NCBI GenBank assembly: GCA_037127315.1
Contig: JBBBDQ010000350.1
Span: forward strand, 4,310,001-4,374,000
Length of the DNA stretch: 64,000 bases
Source: Ascarosepion bandense
Lineage: Eukaryota > Mollusca > Cephalopoda > Sepiida > Sepiidae
Direction of reading: 5' to 3'
This document shows, piece after piece, positions 63,329 to 64,000 of this stretch. The notes beneath the pieces were generated by a model. It was given only the letters and a program-made list of their open reading frames with translations, did not search any database and had not been told where the DNA came from. The position numbers and the translations under genes are program-made. How positions within the stretch are numbered: the stretch's first letter is position 1; every line of letters begins with the position of its first letter.

Positions 63329-64000
63329 ATTTAATTATATTTCATTTTAATTATATCATTTAATTATATTTCATTTAATTATATTTCATGTAATTATATT
63401 TCATTTAATTATATTTCATTTAGTTATATTTCATTTAATTATATTTCATTTAATTATATTTCATTTAATTATATTTCATTTAGTTATATTTCATTTAGTT
63501 ATATTTCATTTAATTATATGTCATTTAATTATATTTCATTTAGTTATATTTCATTTAATTATATTTCATTTAATTATATTTCATTTAATTATATTTCATT
63601 TAGTTATATTTCATTTAATTATATTTCATTTAATATATTTTATTTAATTATATTTCATTTAATTATATTTCATTTAATTTATATTTCATTTAGTTATATT
63701 TCATTTAATTATATTTCATTTAATTATATTTCATTTAGTTATATTTCATTTAATTATATTTCATTTAATTATATTTCATTTAGTTATATTTCATTTAATT
63801 ATATTTCATTTAATTATATTTCATTTAGTTATATTTCATTTAATTATATTTCATTTAGTTATATTTCATTTAATTATATTTCATTTAATTATATTTCATT
63901 TAATTATATTTCATTTAATTATATTTCATTTAGTTATATTTCATTTAATTATATTTCATTTAGTTATATTTCATTTAATTATATTTCATTTAGTTATATT
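63329..64000. repeat. 15-bp satellite, continues past the window
   Basis: More than 40 units of ATTATATTTCATTTA. Two main variants (TAATT and TAGTT) alternate in short runs, in places G-A-A-A giving a 60-bp higher-order period. Two small length changes near 63630-63680. Confidence 0.97.

Overview
This window reads as non-coding, repeat-saturated DNA from an animal nuclear genome. I infer a cephalopod mollusc, most likely an octopus. The grounds are the density of (TA)n, (CA)n and (GA)n arrays, many tRNA-derived SINE copies, non-LTR retrotransposon C-termini ending in an 'RLWNSLP' block, and Penelope-like fragments next to hammerhead motifs. The species is not proven from sequence alone. I found no host protein-coding exon that I can defend. 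Nearly every long open frame is a mobile-element remnant or a translated microsatellite.

Layout. 0-10 kb: microsatellites, two dispersed repeat pairs, a 388-bp mariner MITE with TA target sites, a SINE with a hammerhead-like tail (called SINE-D here), a SINE-A copy with an 11-bp target-site duplication, and LINE 3' ends. 10-20 kb: a 41-bp-arm palindrome carrying a hammerhead-like core, a mariner-type transposon split by SINE-A, several LINE 3' ends, a 42-bp minisatellite, a probable Helitron, nested SINE-A copies and a complete SINE-D. 20-28 kb: degenerate LINE pieces, then the main ribozyme cluster: three hammerhead candidates at 23.2-24.5 kb and a tRNA-headed SINE (SINE-B) with a full hammerhead fold. 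28-34 kb: a Ty3/Gypsy pol relic split by a solo LTR, then an endonuclease-type LINE riddled with SINEs. 34-39 kb: a second hammerhead palindrome, a LINE with an RT frame broken by one TGA, and a dimeric SINE flanked by a 10-bp duplication. 39-50 kb: a mariner relic, a hAT MITE with 8-bp duplications, paired dispersed repeats, and a LINE relic hit by a SINE and a Helitron. 50-54 kb: a Gypsy element with two LTRs that has lost reverse transcriptase. 54-60 kb: a Helitron, a polymeric SINE array, a 5S rRNA-like sequence beside a SINE-A, and a tandem duplication. 60-64 kb: Penelope-like RT and GIY-YIG fragments with another hammerhead-like core, a SINE-B, and a 15-bp satellite running off the window end.

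How the parts relate. The recurring theme is small non-autonomous elements that combine a pol III tRNA-like head with a type I hammerhead-like tail, (TA)n flanks, and scattered Penelope-like fragments that could have supplied the mobilising enzyme. Several hammerhead copies have a self-complementary helix III, the layout expected of hammerheads that work as dimers. I consider this the most interesting system here. The folds were made by eye and need covariance-model scoring and cleavage tests.
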